Shown here in pieces: positions 27,749-36,796 of a DNA stretch of 51,737 bases (position 1 is its first letter; every line of letters begins with the position of its first letter). The notes below the pieces were generated by a model that saw nothing but the letters and a program-made list of their open reading frames with translations, made no database searches and was not told the origin of the DNA. Source of the DNA: Microcystis aeruginosa NIES-4325 (GTDB lineage Bacteria > Cyanobacteriota > Cyanobacteriia > Cyanobacteriales > Microcystaceae); assembly GCF_008974145.1 (NCBI RefSeq), contig NZ_BJKP01000025.1, forward strand, positions 1 through 51,737. Reading direction: 5' to 3'. A program made the position numbers and the translations under genes.

Positions 27749-30700
27749 TCGGTTTCTTCTTCATCGATAATTGCCGATCGATCTAATAATAATAAATCTC
27801 GCAGGCGATCGGTATCTAATTCTGTTAACCAATTTTCCCCAGCATCTACGGTTTGTTCCGCTAATTGTTTCTTGCTTTCGATCATCTCATTAATGCGTTC
27901 CTCTAGGGTTCCCGTACAGATGAATTTATGCACCTGAACGTTGCGTTTTTGTCCGATGCGGAAAGCGCGATCGGTGGCCTGGTTTTCTACGGCCGGATTC
28001 CACCAACGATCGATATGAAAAACGTGATTAGCGCGGGTTAGATTTAATCCCGTTCCCCCCGCTTTCAGGGAGAGAATAAAAATCTTCGGTCCTTGGGGAT
28101 CATTTTGAAAGCGCTCGATCATTTCTACCCGATCTTTTGTTTTGGTAGAACCGGAGAGAAATAATATTTCCTCGGCTAATTTTTTCTGGAGATGGGTTTG
28201 TAGGAGTTTTCCCCACTCGGCAAATTGTGTAAAAATTAAAGCTCGATCGCCTTCTGCTATCACTTCCTCTACCATGGCTTCTAAGCGTAATAATTTTCCC
28301 GATCTTTGACTGCTTTCTAAACTATTTTCTTTCAAAAAGTGAGCGGGATGATTACAAACTTGTTTGAGCTGCATTAGCAAGGTTAAAATTAATCCATGTC
28401 TCTGAATTCCTTGAGTTTCTTCAATTTTTTGGAGAGTTGTCTCGACTAATTGTTGATAAAGTTGTCCCTGTTCTTTCGATAAACCACACAGGACATTCAT
28501 TTCCTGTTTTTCTGGTAAATCTTCGATAATAGTTTTATCGGTTTTTAATCTCCGTAAAATAAAAGGACGGACAAGGGAACGCAAATTATGCAGGGATTCT
28601 TGATCGCCGTATTTTTCAATGGGAAGGGCAAAACGACGCTGAAAAAAGGCTTGAGTTCCTAAAAAATTGGGATTGAGAAAATCCAAAATTGACCATAATT
28701 CTGTCAGGCGATTTTCTACGGGAGTTCCCGTTAAGGCAATCCGAAATCCTGCGGGTATTTTTCGCACTGTTTGGGATTGTTTAGCCGTAGAATTTTTGAT
28801 ATTTTGAGCCTCATCTAAAACTAAACCTTGCCATTGTACTGCTTCCAAAGTGGAGAGATCGCGATAGATTAAAGGATAACTGGTAATAACAACCGATTTA
28901 TTTTTTATCTCTTGAGCAAAAGCTTGCCCTTTTAATCTTTTTTCGCCATGATGCACAAAAACCGCCAGGGTGGGAGCAAATTTTCTTAACTCATGTTCCC
29001 AGTTATTGACCACAGAAGTGGGAGCCACCACTAACACAGGATTAACTAACATATCCTCTTCTTTTAATGCTAGTAAAAAAGCGATTAATTGCGGGGTTTT
29101 TCCTAAACCCATATCATCGGCTAAACAAGCACCTAAACCCCACTTTTCTAGGAAAGCTAACCAACTAACTCCCTTGAGTTGATAGGGACGTAATTCTCCC
29201 CGAAATTCCCGCGGTGGGTTGATTAATTGAATCCCTTGATTGTTGTTTAAATTATCAATTAATTCCTTTAATGCTCCCTCCGCTTGGAAGTTGACTACCG
29301 GCAGTTTAGCAATGAGATTATTATCTCCTGAACTCAAGCGCAGGGCATCCTCCACCGAGAGATTCAGGGGAGTGATGGTATTATTTAAAATTGCCTGAGC
29401 TGCTTTAACATCGCTAGGTTGTAGGATTAACCATTTACCCCCCACTTCCACCACTGGCGATTTCTTCTCTAATAACTTATCAAAATCTTTTTTCGATATT
29501 TCCTGTTCCCCTACCACTAATTTAAGCTGAAAGTTTAACAAACTGGTTAAACTTAATCTTTCTCCTTTTTTGGGAGTTACACTGGCAGCAATCTTAATTC
29601 CTAATCTTTGTTCATTACTACCGGCAGTTAAACCCGTGGGCAAAATTACCCCTAATCCCTGCTCTTGCAATTGCCAAGCGATCGAGCGAATAAACTGATA
29701 AACTTCGATCGAATCAAGAGAACATTCCTCCGGGTGTCTTTGCTCTAAACTAATTCTAATCGGTTCGTACAATCGCACCGCTAGTCCCAATCCTTTTAAG
29801 AGAATTTCTTGGGGATTATTGACAACTCTTTGATAACTATGATAACTTTCTTTGCCCTCTAACCAAATCAACTTGGCACTAATGAGAAATTCGGGATCAT
29901 CTAACGCTTGTAAATAATAGGTGAGTTTCCAGGCTGTCCCTAGAGTGGGAGGTTGTAAACATAAACAAACACGGTATTGATTCTCGATTAATTGGCGATT
30001 ATTGCCATTAACTAAACTTTCTTGGATAGGAAACACCCAGTTATTATAAGCATTTTCTAGACGCTGTAAATTCTTGGCTTCTAAGGCAATGTCATGATGA
30101 TCACTGCTTAAAGATTGTAGCCAGGGTTTCACCATCAATGAGGGGGAAACATTAACAGTGCTATCTATCTTTTGTCGCAAACGAGAATCGACAATATTTT
30201 TTAAGCAATCGAGAATAATTGTTTGTGGTTCGCTATTTTCTTGATAGGTAAGACAGACCGGGGGGATGGTTTGGATAAACTTAGCTAAACGAGTGCGATC
30301 GATGGTACTATCTAGCAGCGGATACCAGCAACTTTCACCCTGATTTATTCCCGCTAAAAATTTCCCCCTTGCTAATAAATCTAAACTCCAACGGTGCAAA
30401 TACAGCCAAAATCGTAGATCATTGCCGATAAATTCGGCCTTAGCTAGGGGTAATTTTTCCCATAACTGTACTATCATCCCCGCAGAAAAAGTTAATCCCG
30501 ATACCTGCCATGGTTGCCAAGACAAGGATTTAGGTGTGGGTTCGAGAATTTGCCCCGACAGCAGCGGTAAAAAATATTTTTTCCTTGGGGGAGAATAACT
30601 AGGCAAACTCAGCTTGATTGATTCTGGAGAATACTGGTCAAGCTGAGGAGAAAATTTTTGGATAAATTGGGCTAATGCCCCAGATTCCAGACAAAAAGGA

Positions 30701-30807
30701 TGATTGTCCTTTGTTTCACTTAATTCCTTCCCTTGCCACTGTTCACCCCAAAGAAAAAAAACACTATCCTGCGAACCAATCAGCCAATTACCGTGTAGAG
30801 TAGTCAT
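27745..30807 (-). CDS. SNF2-family DEAD/DEAH helicase
   Basis: 1020 residues, usual for the bacterial HepA/HelZ-like SNF2 proteins. Residues ~1-530 are the large bacterial SNF2-associated N-terminal region. The ATPase follows: Walker A DDMGLGKT at ~564-570, DEAQ at ~664-667, then the C-terminal helicase lobe with LIFTQFAEWGKLLQ, LSLKAGGTGLNL and motif VI QATDRAFRIGQ. These proteins translocate on double-stranded DNA and remodel protein-DNA complexes. No SWIM zinc-finger protein gene is adjacent. It stands as a single gene, convergent with mazEF. Confidence 0.93.
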   Translation of the reverse strand: MTTLHGNWLIGSQDSVFFLWGEQWQGKELSETKDNHPFCLESGALAQFIQKFSPQLDQYSPESIKLSLPSYSPPRKKYFLPLLSGQILEPTPKSLSWQPWQVSGLTFSAGMIVQLWEKLPLAKAEFIGNDLRFWLYLHRWSLDLLARGKFLAGINQGESCWYPLLDSTIDRTRLAKFIQTIPPVCLTYQENSEPQTIILDCLKNIVDSRLRQKIDSTVNVSPSLMVKPWLQSLSSDHHDIALEAKNLQRLENAYNNWVFPIQESLVNGNNRQLIENQYRVCLCLQPPTLGTAWKLTYYLQALDDPEFLISAKLIWLEGKESYHSYQRVVNNPQEILLKGLGLAVRLYEPIRISLEQRHPEECSLDSIEVYQFIRSIAWQLQEQGLGVILPTGLTAGSNEQRLGIKIAASVTPKKGERLSLTSLLNFQLKLVVGEQEISKKDFDKLLEKKSPVVEVGGKWLILQPSDVKAAQAILNNTITPLNLSVEDALRLSSGDNNLIAKLPVVNFQAEGALKELIDNLNNNQGIQLINPPREFRGELRPYQLKGVSWLAFLEKWGLGACLADDMGLGKTPQLIAFLLALKEEDMLVNPVLVVAPTSVVNNWEHELRKFAPTLAVFVHHGEKRLKGQAFAQEIKNKSVVITSYPLIYRDLSTLEAVQWQGLVLDEAQNIKNSTAKQSQTVRKIPAGFRIALTGTPVENRLTELWSILDFLNPNFLGTQAFFQRRFALPIEKYGDQESLHNLRSLVRPFILRRLKTDKTIIEDLPEKQEMNVLCGLSKEQGQLYQQLVETTLQKIEETQGIQRHGLILTLLMQLKQVCNHPAHFLKENSLESSQRSGKLLRLEAMVEEVIAEGDRALIFTQFAEWGKLLQTHLQKKLAEEILFLSGSTKTKDRVEMIERFQNDPQGPKIFILSLKAGGTGLNLTRANHVFHIDRWWNPAVENQATDRAFRIGQKRNVQVHKFICTGTLEERINEMIESKKQLAEQTVDAGENWLTELDTDRLRDLLLLDRSAIIDEEETD

Positions 30808-31007
30808 TATGAGATAGGGAAATTCCTCTAAAAAACCTGCTGTTGAAAAGGTAACAAATCTCGATTTTGTCGCTTTTTCTGACGTTAAGAGCCTCTAGCC
30901 TCTATTTTAGTTGACAAGGGCTGATTTCTCAAGCAAAATCTAGTTCAGCGATTAGCCCCGATCGCATGGTTATTATCAATAATAATAGATAGAGTTATTT
31001 TTAAATT

Positions 31008-31796
31008 ATGTACAAATCGATCGCCCTAACCCTAGCCCTCAGTCTTCCCCTTAACTTGTCCCTAGTTGGACAGACGGAAGATTTAAACCACCTACAGCAA
31101 TTATTATCCACCCGAAAATGTCCCCAATGCGATCTCAGCGGTTCGGGGTTAGTGCAATCGAATCTAGCTGGGGCAAAATTAAATGGGGCTAATCTCGTCG
31201 GAGCCAATCTTAGTCAAGCTAATTTAAGTGGGGCGGATCTGAGTGGAGCAAATTTAACCGGTGCCTCTCTTTTTGGTGCTAATCTGACTGGATCGAACTT
31301 AACTGGGGCAATCTTGACGGGTGCGGATTTAAGAGGCGCTTATCTCAATAATGCTAACCTCGACAACACCAAGCTAGACACTGCATACGTGCAGGGTGCG
31401 GTGGGAATTCCCAGTAGCGCTGGTACGTCTGAACTATTCTATGGTCTAGGGATGGTGGAAGGAAAACAGGGACGCACCAGCGCCGCTATAGAAAATTTTA
31501 ATAAGGCATTGACAATTAACTCAGAATATGCTCCAGCTTATCTAGCCCGGGCCATGGCTCACTATCGTCTGGGACAAAATGCTCTAGCGGCCCAGGATGC
31601 TCAAATGGCTTCGACTCTCTTTGAACAGCAAGGTAACACCCCTGGTTACGAAGCGGCAGAGAATTTTATTAAAGGCATGGAAATCGCCCTAAAACCGCGA
31701 GAACAAGGTGGTGGCAACGCTCAATTAGACCAAATGGTGCAGGGGATTGGTTCTCTGCTCTTACAGTTTGTTTTACCCGCTTTGGGACTGTTTTAG
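31008..31796 (+). CDS. Exported pentapeptide-repeat protein with TPR-like tail
   Basis: 262 residues. A signal-peptide-like start (SIALTLALSLPLNLSLVG) is followed by a CPQCDLSGSGL segment and then about 15 A(N/D)LxG pentapeptides (residues ~50-130), forming a right-handed beta helix. The C-terminal part (about 145-225) resembles two TPR units, with AIENFNKALTINSEYAPAYL then RLGQNALAAQDAQ. Such proteins are abundant in cyanobacteria; most have no known role. The last 4 bases overlap the convergent smtB. Confidence 0.85.
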   Translation: MYKSIALTLALSLPLNLSLVGQTEDLNHLQQLLSTRKCPQCDLSGSGLVQSNLAGAKLNGANLVGANLSQANLSGADLSGANLTGASLFGANLTGSNLTGAILTGADLRGAYLNNANLDNTKLDTAYVQGAVGIPSSAGTSELFYGLGMVEGKQGRTSAAIENFNKALTINSEYAPAYLARAMAHYRLGQNALAAQDAQMASTLFEQQGNTPGYEAAENFIKGMEIALKPREQGGGNAQLDQMVQGIGSLLLQFVLPALGLF

Positions 31797-32164
31797 TCTT
31801 CGTCCGCTGGCTCTTCTAAATGTTCCGAGACCGCGTAATAAAGGTCAAGAACATGATGATCGGCAAGGCGATAAAAGACTCTCCGTCCCTGTTTTTGGTA
31901 TTTAACTAATCTTAAGGCTCTTAGGGTTCTTAACTGGTGCGATACGGCCGATTCACTCATCCCTAAGTCGTCGGCTAAGTCACAAACACATAATTCTTGT
32001 TTGGCTAAAAGCGACAGAATTCTGAGGCGGTTGGCATCCCCCAAAAGGCTGAAAAATTCGGCCATTTTTTGGGCTTTTTCTAGTTCTAATCCCTGCAAGT
32101 GCTGGAATTTCGCCTCTTGGTGATGGGATTCCCCACAAACCGGTGCTATTTTCTCTATGGCCAT
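31793..32164 (-). CDS. smtB: SmtB/ZiaR-type zinc-sensing ArsR-family repressor
   Basis: 123 residues from the ATG at 32164, matching the length of SmtB. The frame is open 30 codons further to a TTG but without family support. The winged HTH spans ~45-95 (ESAVSHQLRTLRALRLV). Both classical metal sites are visible: alpha3N with Cys10, His14/15, Cys59 and Asp62 (in ELCVCDLAD), and alpha5 with Asp102, His104, His115 and Glu118. Zn binding releases DNA. It lies directly downstream of smtA on the same strand, so the pair is probably autoregulated from the palindrome at 32475. Confidence 0.9.
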   Translation of the reverse strand: MAIEKIAPVCGESHHQEAKFQHLQGLELEKAQKMAEFFSLLGDANRLRILSLLAKQELCVCDLADDLGMSESAVSHQLRTLRALRLVKYQKQGRRVFYRLADHHVLDLYYAVSEHLEEPADED

Positions 32165-32267
32165 GTTTTTTCCCGATCGGTTATTAATTCCGATACTTTC
32201 CCGTTCTTCCCAATAACTAGGGTTTGCTGAAAGGTTTTTAGATTTATTCGGCAAACCCTAACTAAAT

Positions 32268-32432
32268 TTAACCGCAACCACAGCCCTTGTGTCCACAGCC
32301 TTTTTCGTTAACGTGACCATCGGCACAAGCTTGGCAACAGTAGTATTGATCGTTTTTTTTGATCGCATCGGCGATCGAGACTACACACAAACAGGATTCA
32401 CAAGCACATTTCATGGTGGTTACAGCGATCAT
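32268..32432 (-). CDS. smtA: Bacterial metallothionein SmtA
   Basis: 54 residues with ten Cys and two His. The N-terminus has KCACESCLC (Cys 9, 11, 14, 16), then YYCCQACADGH and GCGHKGCGCG at the end, matching the BmtA/SmtA fold that binds about four Zn. Compared with Synechococcus SmtA, the terminal His is lost and an extra Cys33 is present. The ATG at 32432 is chosen because GAGG lies 8 bases upstream and the length then fits the family; the ATG at 32414 is an alternative. smtB follows 103 bp downstream on the same strand. Confidence 0.92.
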   Translation of the reverse strand: MIAVTTMKCACESCLCVVSIADAIKKNDQYYCCQACADGHVNEKGCGHKGCGCG

Positions 32433-32464
32433 AGCTACTACCTCTGAACTTCTTTACTGAGTTT

Positions 32465-32490
32465 AGTATAACATCTGAACAGATGTTCAG
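32465..32490 (-). promoter_or_regulatory. smtA promoter with SmtB operator palindrome
   Basis: CTGAACAGATGTTCAG at 32475-32490 is a 7-2-7 inverted repeat of the TGAACA..TGTTCA type bound by SmtB/ZiaR. On the minus strand a -10-like TATACT (32465-32470) lies 4 bases downstream, so the operator sits in the -35/-10 region, 43 bp before the smtA ATG. Confidence 0.8.
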
Positions 32491-32570
32491 GAATTGAATA
32501 AAGTTAAATGTTTCTAAAACTCAGACGGGAAAGTTAGGGCAGTTATCTCAAGGGTGAGGTAGGAAGTTAT

Positions 32571-32618
32571 CAGTGATCAGTGATCAGATTTGAGTTTTCA
32601 GTTCACTGATTACTGTTT
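32571..32618. repeat. Heptamer array CAGTGAT / ACTGATT
   Basis: CAGTGAT, CAGTGAT and CAGATTT from 32571, then ACTGATT and ACTGTTT at 32605-32618, just past the stop of the DUF2808 gene. Same period-7 family as elsewhere in the window. Confidence 0.7.
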
Positions 32619-32634
32619 TTAGACGAGGAACAGC

Positions 32635-33207
32635 CTACCAGCGATCGCCAGCCTCATAAATTGCTAAGCGTCCGACTCCCAGATATAATCCAGGGGAATT
32701 CTCTCTGGGGGGATAAGCAGTGATTCCAAACTGATAGACACCAGCATAATCGGGATTTCGTACCGGTTTCAGACCGATAGAAACGGTATTACCCGGCGGG
32801 ACAGGAGGATCAAAAATGACCGTGATCGTCTTAGTATTGGGGTCAAAGGTAGTGGATTTTAGGGTTAATTTTTCGCCTCGCTGATTGCGATCGCCAAGAA
32901 AAGCAAAAGTTTGATCGATAAGAAAAGCAATAGTTTGAATATTAGGCTGCTGTTGTAGGGTTACTTTGCCCAAGGGCGCTCCGAGAGACGGCGGCAGAGC
33001 GATGGTAAGATAGTATTTTGCTCCCCAAGCACGCACGGATTGGAAAGTAGCGAAGAAATTAACCAGAGTGGGAGAACTCTCAAAAAATATTCTGCCGTCG
33101 GGAAATTGTCCTGCGAGAGAGACAGAAGCATCAAAAGCGAGTATAGCAATCAAAGCCAGCTTATACAGACTTTCAATCTGTTTTAAAGGCAAAAAAGGAA
33201 TTTTCAA
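32635..33207 (-). CDS. DUF2808 family exported protein
   Basis: 190 residues. After an N-terminal signal region (LYKLALIAILAFDASVSLAG) comes the DUF2808 domain: YYLTIALPPSLGAPLGKVTL, then TITVIFDPPVPPGNTVSIGL and the terminal GVYQFGITAYP. This family is nearly restricted to cyanobacteria and is predicted to be periplasmic or surface-located, with unknown role. Single gene; its downstream end adjoins a heptamer repeat. Confidence 0.85.
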   Translation of the reverse strand: MKIPFLPLKQIESLYKLALIAILAFDASVSLAGQFPDGRIFFESSPTLVNFFATFQSVRAWGAKYYLTIALPPSLGAPLGKVTLQQQPNIQTIAFLIDQTFAFLGDRNQRGEKLTLKSTTFDPNTKTITVIFDPPVPPGNTVSIGLKPVRNPDYAGVYQFGITAYPPRENSPGLYLGVGRLAIYEAGDRW

Positions 33208-33351
33208 AGTAAAAGCTACTATAAAATATTGATTGTCAAGGGGAATTATACCAAATTCACTTAACCCTCAACCGCTGCCATTATCAGTGATCAGTTATCA
33301 GCTTTTTTCTCCCCACTTCCCCACCCCCCAACACTTAACCCCCAACTTGCA

Positions 33352-34479
33352 ATGTATCTAGAACACCTGCACCTTCACAGTTTTAGAAATTATGCTGAAC
33401 AGTTGCTAAAATTCGAGTCCAAAAAAACAATATTATTGGGCAATAATGCTCAGGGAAAATCTAATTTACTAGAAGCGATCGAACTTTTGGCCACTCTCAA
33501 GAGTCATCGAGTCAGCAAGGATCGGGATCTGGTGCTAGAATCGGACTCAGAGGCGAGAATTTTTGCTAGGGTTAATCGTCTTTATGGGGCATCAGAATTA
33601 AGTTTAATTCTCCGTTCTTCCGGTCGTCGGACTGTGATCCGCGACCGTCAACCCCTACGCCGTCATCTCGATTTTTTGGGCGTGATTAATGCGGTACAAT
33701 TTTCTAGTCTCGATCTGGATTTAGTGCGCGGTGGTCCGGAAGCTCGCCGGGATTGGTTAGATACTTTATTAATTCAATTAGAACCACTATACGTTCATAT
33801 TTTACAGCAATATAATCAGGTTTTACGACAAAGAAATGCCCTCTTAAAAGAGATTCGTAAACAGGAATTAGAGGGAAAAGTTTATGAAGATTTATCCCAA
33901 CTAAAACTCTGGGATTTACAATTAGCAGAAACAGGCTCAAGAGTAACGAGAAGAAGGGCGCGAGTCCTGCAAAGATTAATTCCTTTAGCCCAAAAATGGC
34001 ACGAAAGTATTAGCGGAAAAACTGAATATCTAGAATTACAATATGTTCCCAATGTGCCTTGGGTGGAAGATGATGTCAATGGGGTACAAAGGGCTTTTTT
34101 AGATAAGATTGAAACCCGTCGTTTGGCCGAGAAACAACTAGGGACATCGGTAGTCGGTCCGCACCGGGATGAAGTGGATTTTTTAATTAACCAAAACCCC
34201 GCTAAATCCTACGGTTCCCAAGGACAACAAAGAACCTTAGTTTTAGCCTTGAAATTAGCAGAATTACAGTTATTAGAGCAGATTATCGGGGAACCTCCCC
34301 TACTACTCCTCGATGATGTTTTAGCGGAATTAGATATCGAACGACAAAATCAATTATTAGATGCGATCGAAGACCGGTTTCAAACTTTAATTACCACCAC
34401 TCATCTCAGTTCTTTTGAGTCTCGCTGGTTGCAATCTTCCCAGATATTTTCTGTCAAAAGGGGACATATTTTTTATTAG
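33352..34479 (+). CDS. recF: DNA replication/repair protein RecF
   Basis: 375 residues, normal length. The ABC-type ATPase parts are all present: Walker A GNNAQGKSNLLEAIELLATL near residue 31, signature SYGSQGQQRTLVLALKLAEL, Walker B LLLLDDVLAELD and a terminal TTTHLSSF. RecF loads RecA at gapped DNA with RecO and RecR. It is not next to dnaN or gyrB here, as is common in cyanobacteria. It converges on rpiA with a hairpin between them. Confidence 0.95.
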   Translation: MYLEHLHLHSFRNYAEQLLKFESKKTILLGNNAQGKSNLLEAIELLATLKSHRVSKDRDLVLESDSEARIFARVNRLYGASELSLILRSSGRRTVIRDRQPLRRHLDFLGVINAVQFSSLDLDLVRGGPEARRDWLDTLLIQLEPLYVHILQQYNQVLRQRNALLKEIRKQELEGKVYEDLSQLKLWDLQLAETGSRVTRRRARVLQRLIPLAQKWHESISGKTEYLELQYVPNVPWVEDDVNGVQRAFLDKIETRRLAEKQLGTSVVGPHRDEVDFLINQNPAKSYGSQGQQRTLVLALKLAELQLLEQIIGEPPLLLLDDVLAELDIERQNQLLDAIEDRFQTLITTTHLSSFESRWLQSSQIFSVKRGHIFY

Positions 34480-34531
34480 CCTATAGCCCTCTGGTTATTT
34501 TGCTCTTTGTCTATATACACCCATAATAACA

Positions 34532-34552
34532 AAACAGGCCTGCGGCCTGTTT
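34532..34552. terminator. Bidirectional terminator between recF and rpiA
   Basis: Nine-base stem AAACAGGCC (34532-34540), loop TGC, GGCCTGTTT (34544-34552). It lies between two convergent stop codons, and the A/T ends of the stem give short T runs in both directions. Confidence 0.75.
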
Positions 34553-34578
34553 CACTATTAGATTAAGAATAATTAATC

Positions 34579-35289
34579 CTACTTAATTTCGCGCACTACC
34601 GGCTTACCGTCGATAATTTCACCGACGAGAATCAGATCAGCAACCCCGACAAATAAACCATTTTCTAAAACCCCCGGCATATTATTAATAGTTCTTTCCA
34701 AATCAGCCGGATCATCGATACTATCAAATTTAACATCGATAACTAAATTGCCTTGATCTGTCACCACGGGGCCGGCTTTTTTCACTCCCATGCGCAGGGA
34801 AGGTTTACCACCGAGGGCCTCTAATTTCAGCATAACTGGAGTCATGGCCATGGGTAACACTTCCACCGGCAAAAGAAAAGTCGATCCCAACTTATCCACC
34901 AGCTTATTGCCATCCACTACCACGACGAAAATATCGGCGAGACTATCGACAATTTTCTCCTGAGTATGGGCAGCACCGCCACCTTTAATCAGGTTTTTCT
35001 GTGGATCCACCTCATCGGCCCCATCGATAGCGATATCCATCTTGACGATGACATCGAGGGTAGTGAGGGGAATTCCGTACTTCCTAGCCAAAACTTGCGC
35101 TTGAAAAGAAGTAGGAACCCCGACAATATTGCTGATTTCCCCGCTTTGCAGTCTAGCGCCCAGATATTCGATCGCGTAGGCCGTTGTTGAACCAGTTCCT
35201 AATCCCACGACCGAATTAGATTGAACTAGATTAGCGGCGGCCTTACCGACCTCCTGTTTCATGATAATGACCGGATCGATTGCTGTCAT
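34579..35289 (-). CDS. rpiA: Ribose-5-phosphate isomerase A
   Basis: 236 residues from the ATG at 35289; AGGA lies 9 bases upstream, while the ATG at 35298 would touch it directly. Motifs are [13 protein letters not shown] (phosphate loop), [11 protein letters not shown] (catalytic Asp and Glu), and [15 protein letters not shown] with the Lys. It interconverts ribose- and ribulose-5-phosphate in the Calvin and pentose phosphate cycles. Single gene, convergent with recF. Confidence 0.96.
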   Translation of the reverse strand: MTAIDPVIIMKQEVGKAAANLVQSNSVVGLGTGSTTAYAIEYLGARLQSGEISNIVGVPTSFQAQVLARKYGIPLTTLDVIVKMDIAIDGADEVDPQKNLIKGGGAAHTQEKIVDSLADIFVVVVDGNKLVDKLGSTFLLPVEVLPMAMTPVMLKLEALGGKPSLRMGVKKAGPVVTDQGNLVIDVKFDSIDDPADLERTINNMPGVLENGLFVGVADLILVGEIIDGKPVVREIK

Positions 35290-35361
35290 GATGCACATTC
35301 CTAAAAGCGATGTTTTGAACCTCTTAGTTATCGGCTATCCCTTGCCCTCTTGTCAATGCAA

Positions 35362-35889
35362 TTAGGGATTAGTGGCCTGAGCTGCTAACATTTCCTTGAG
35401 TTTAGCCAATTCATTGGCCCAACGGGGATCTGGCTGTAAAGCGTCACCATCGCCGGTAACTTTCGGGGTATTATTGCCACCCCGTTCAGCCTTGCGTTTT
35501 TTGCCGCCACCACCACCACCACTGGATTTGCGCGGTGCTGCCGTCGTCGGTTTTGGAGTCGGTCTTTCGACTTTTTCTGGGGTTTCTACGCTTGCCTCGG
35601 TGCCTTCTGCTTCTTCTCCTTCTTCTTTACCTCCCTTGCTGCGGGGGAGGGCTTTCTCGATTTTGATCGGGTTTTCCATGAAGGATTGACCGTTGTATTT
35701 TTCGATAAACTGGTCAGCTAGTTCATCGCTAGGGACGGTAACGAAAGCAAAACCGCGACATTTGCCGGTTTTGCGGTCTTTGATGACTTTAGTGGTGATC
35801 GTATCCCCTTCATCGGCAAAAAGCGCCTGTAATTTTTCGCGCTCGACGGATTCTTTGGGCAAATTACCAACGTATAGACGAACGGACAT
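35362..35889 (-). CDS. RRM-type RNA-binding protein with Lys/Gly-rich tail
   Basis: 175 residues from the ATG at 35889, with GGAGGA 7 bases upstream. The RRM (residues 1-80) shows RNP2 LYVGNL and RNP1 CRGFAFVTV. The tail is acidic, then Pro/Thr-rich, then GGGGGG and KKRK, and ends in a short helix (DPRWANELAKLKEMLAAQ). Cyanobacterial Rbp proteins are cold- or light-regulated and affect mRNA stability or location. Most are about 100 residues, so the long tail is notable. The long 5' region may carry cold-response control (inference). Confidence 0.9.
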   Translation of the reverse strand: MSVRLYVGNLPKESVEREKLQALFADEGDTITTKVIKDRKTGKCRGFAFVTVPSDELADQFIEKYNGQSFMENPIKIEKALPRSKGGKEEGEEAEGTEASVETPEKVERPTPKPTTAAPRKSSGGGGGGKKRKAERGGNNTPKVTGDGDALQPDPRWANELAKLKEMLAAQATNP

Positions 35890-36462
35890 GATGGATTCCT
35901 CCAAGTATAGGTTGATGTAAAAACTTGTGCGACATTCCGTGCCTGTATGCTGATTTTTTTAAGGCAAACAGAGCTAAGGAAGATATTTCCCAGCGATAAG
36001 CTTGTAGTTTCTGCACGATAGCGGCTGTGGCCGTCAATTTTGACTATCCTTAACGATTTCAACGAGAGGGACGGAATCTAGGGGTTACGTTTTTTAGCTG
36101 TTAACAGGGCTAATCATTCAACTTACCCGATTTCTGTCGCTCTCTTCGATTATTACAGAATGTTTACACAATTTGTCAAATATTTTCTCTCGCTCTGGGC
36201 TGCCCTAGAAAGAAATAAGTATAAATACTTAAGTATTTGTTCACAGTAAACAAATTTTTCTGAAAACTCTTGCTAAATGTATCATTATATGCTTATTTCC
36301 TTTTGGCGGCGGGGTATCCTAGCTAACAGGAGGGAAAAAGCAAAACCCTCTTTACAGATACATTGACACTTTGTCAAGTATTTGTTACATTAGTTAAAAA
36401 AGGTGATACCGATCACCCATCTCGCTTGTTATCAACCACTGCCTTCATCAAGGAGGAACACC
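35890..36462. promoter_or_regulatory. 573-bp divergent control region of the RRM gene and nblA
   Basis: No gene is supported. A perfect 16-bp palindrome AAATACTTAAGTATTT is at 36223-36238. Near nblA, TTGACA (36363-36368) and TACATT (36386-36391) are 17 bases apart, a good sigma70-type promoter. The -35 box is half of the inverted repeat TTGACA-CTT-TGTCAA (36363-36377), a likely operator. I found no GTA-N8-TAC NtcA site. Confidence 0.65.
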
Positions 36463-36663
36463 ATGTCTCAACCGATCGAACTTTCCTTAGAACAACAGTT
36501 CAACATTCGTTCTTTTCAGACTCAGGTAGAAAAAATGAGTCAGGAGCAAGCGCAGGATTTCCTGATCAAGCTCTACGAACAAATGATGGTCAGGGAAAAT
36601 ATGTACAAAGCTTTTCTCAAACACCAGTGGGGTCTAGATTCTAATCCCTGGGCCCCCCAGTAA
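36463..36663 (+). CDS. nblA: Phycobilisome degradation protein NblA
   Basis: 66 residues from the ATG at 36463, six bases after AGGAGG; the frame is open further upstream but without support. NblA signatures are ELSLEQQFNIRSFQTQVEKM, then QAQDFLIKLYEQMMVRENM and the closing KHQWGL. NblA dimers bind phycobiliproteins and Clp chaperones and start antenna breakdown during nutrient stress. The promoter region has a palindrome over the -35 box, in keeping with tight control. Confidence 0.92.
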   Translation: MSQPIELSLEQQFNIRSFQTQVEKMSQEQAQDFLIKLYEQMMVRENMYKAFLKHQWGLDSNPWAPQ

Positions 36664-36796
36664 CTCATTTCACCCCTGCGGGCGACCTCTTTCTCCGGCT
36701 GGGTTTCTCCAGAAACGAGCTAGGGATGCGGGGCGCATTTCTTCCCCTTTTTAGCTATTCTTAGGGAAGGATAACCGAATTGCTAGGGGTTAATTT

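Noticed and set aside
35396-35689. 97-codon Pro/Leu-rich ORF
   Set aside because: Antisense shadow of the Gly/Lys-rich tail of the RRM protein.
36363-36644. 93-codon ORF overlapping nblA
   Set aside because: Out-of-frame shadow of nblA and its promoter, no motif.
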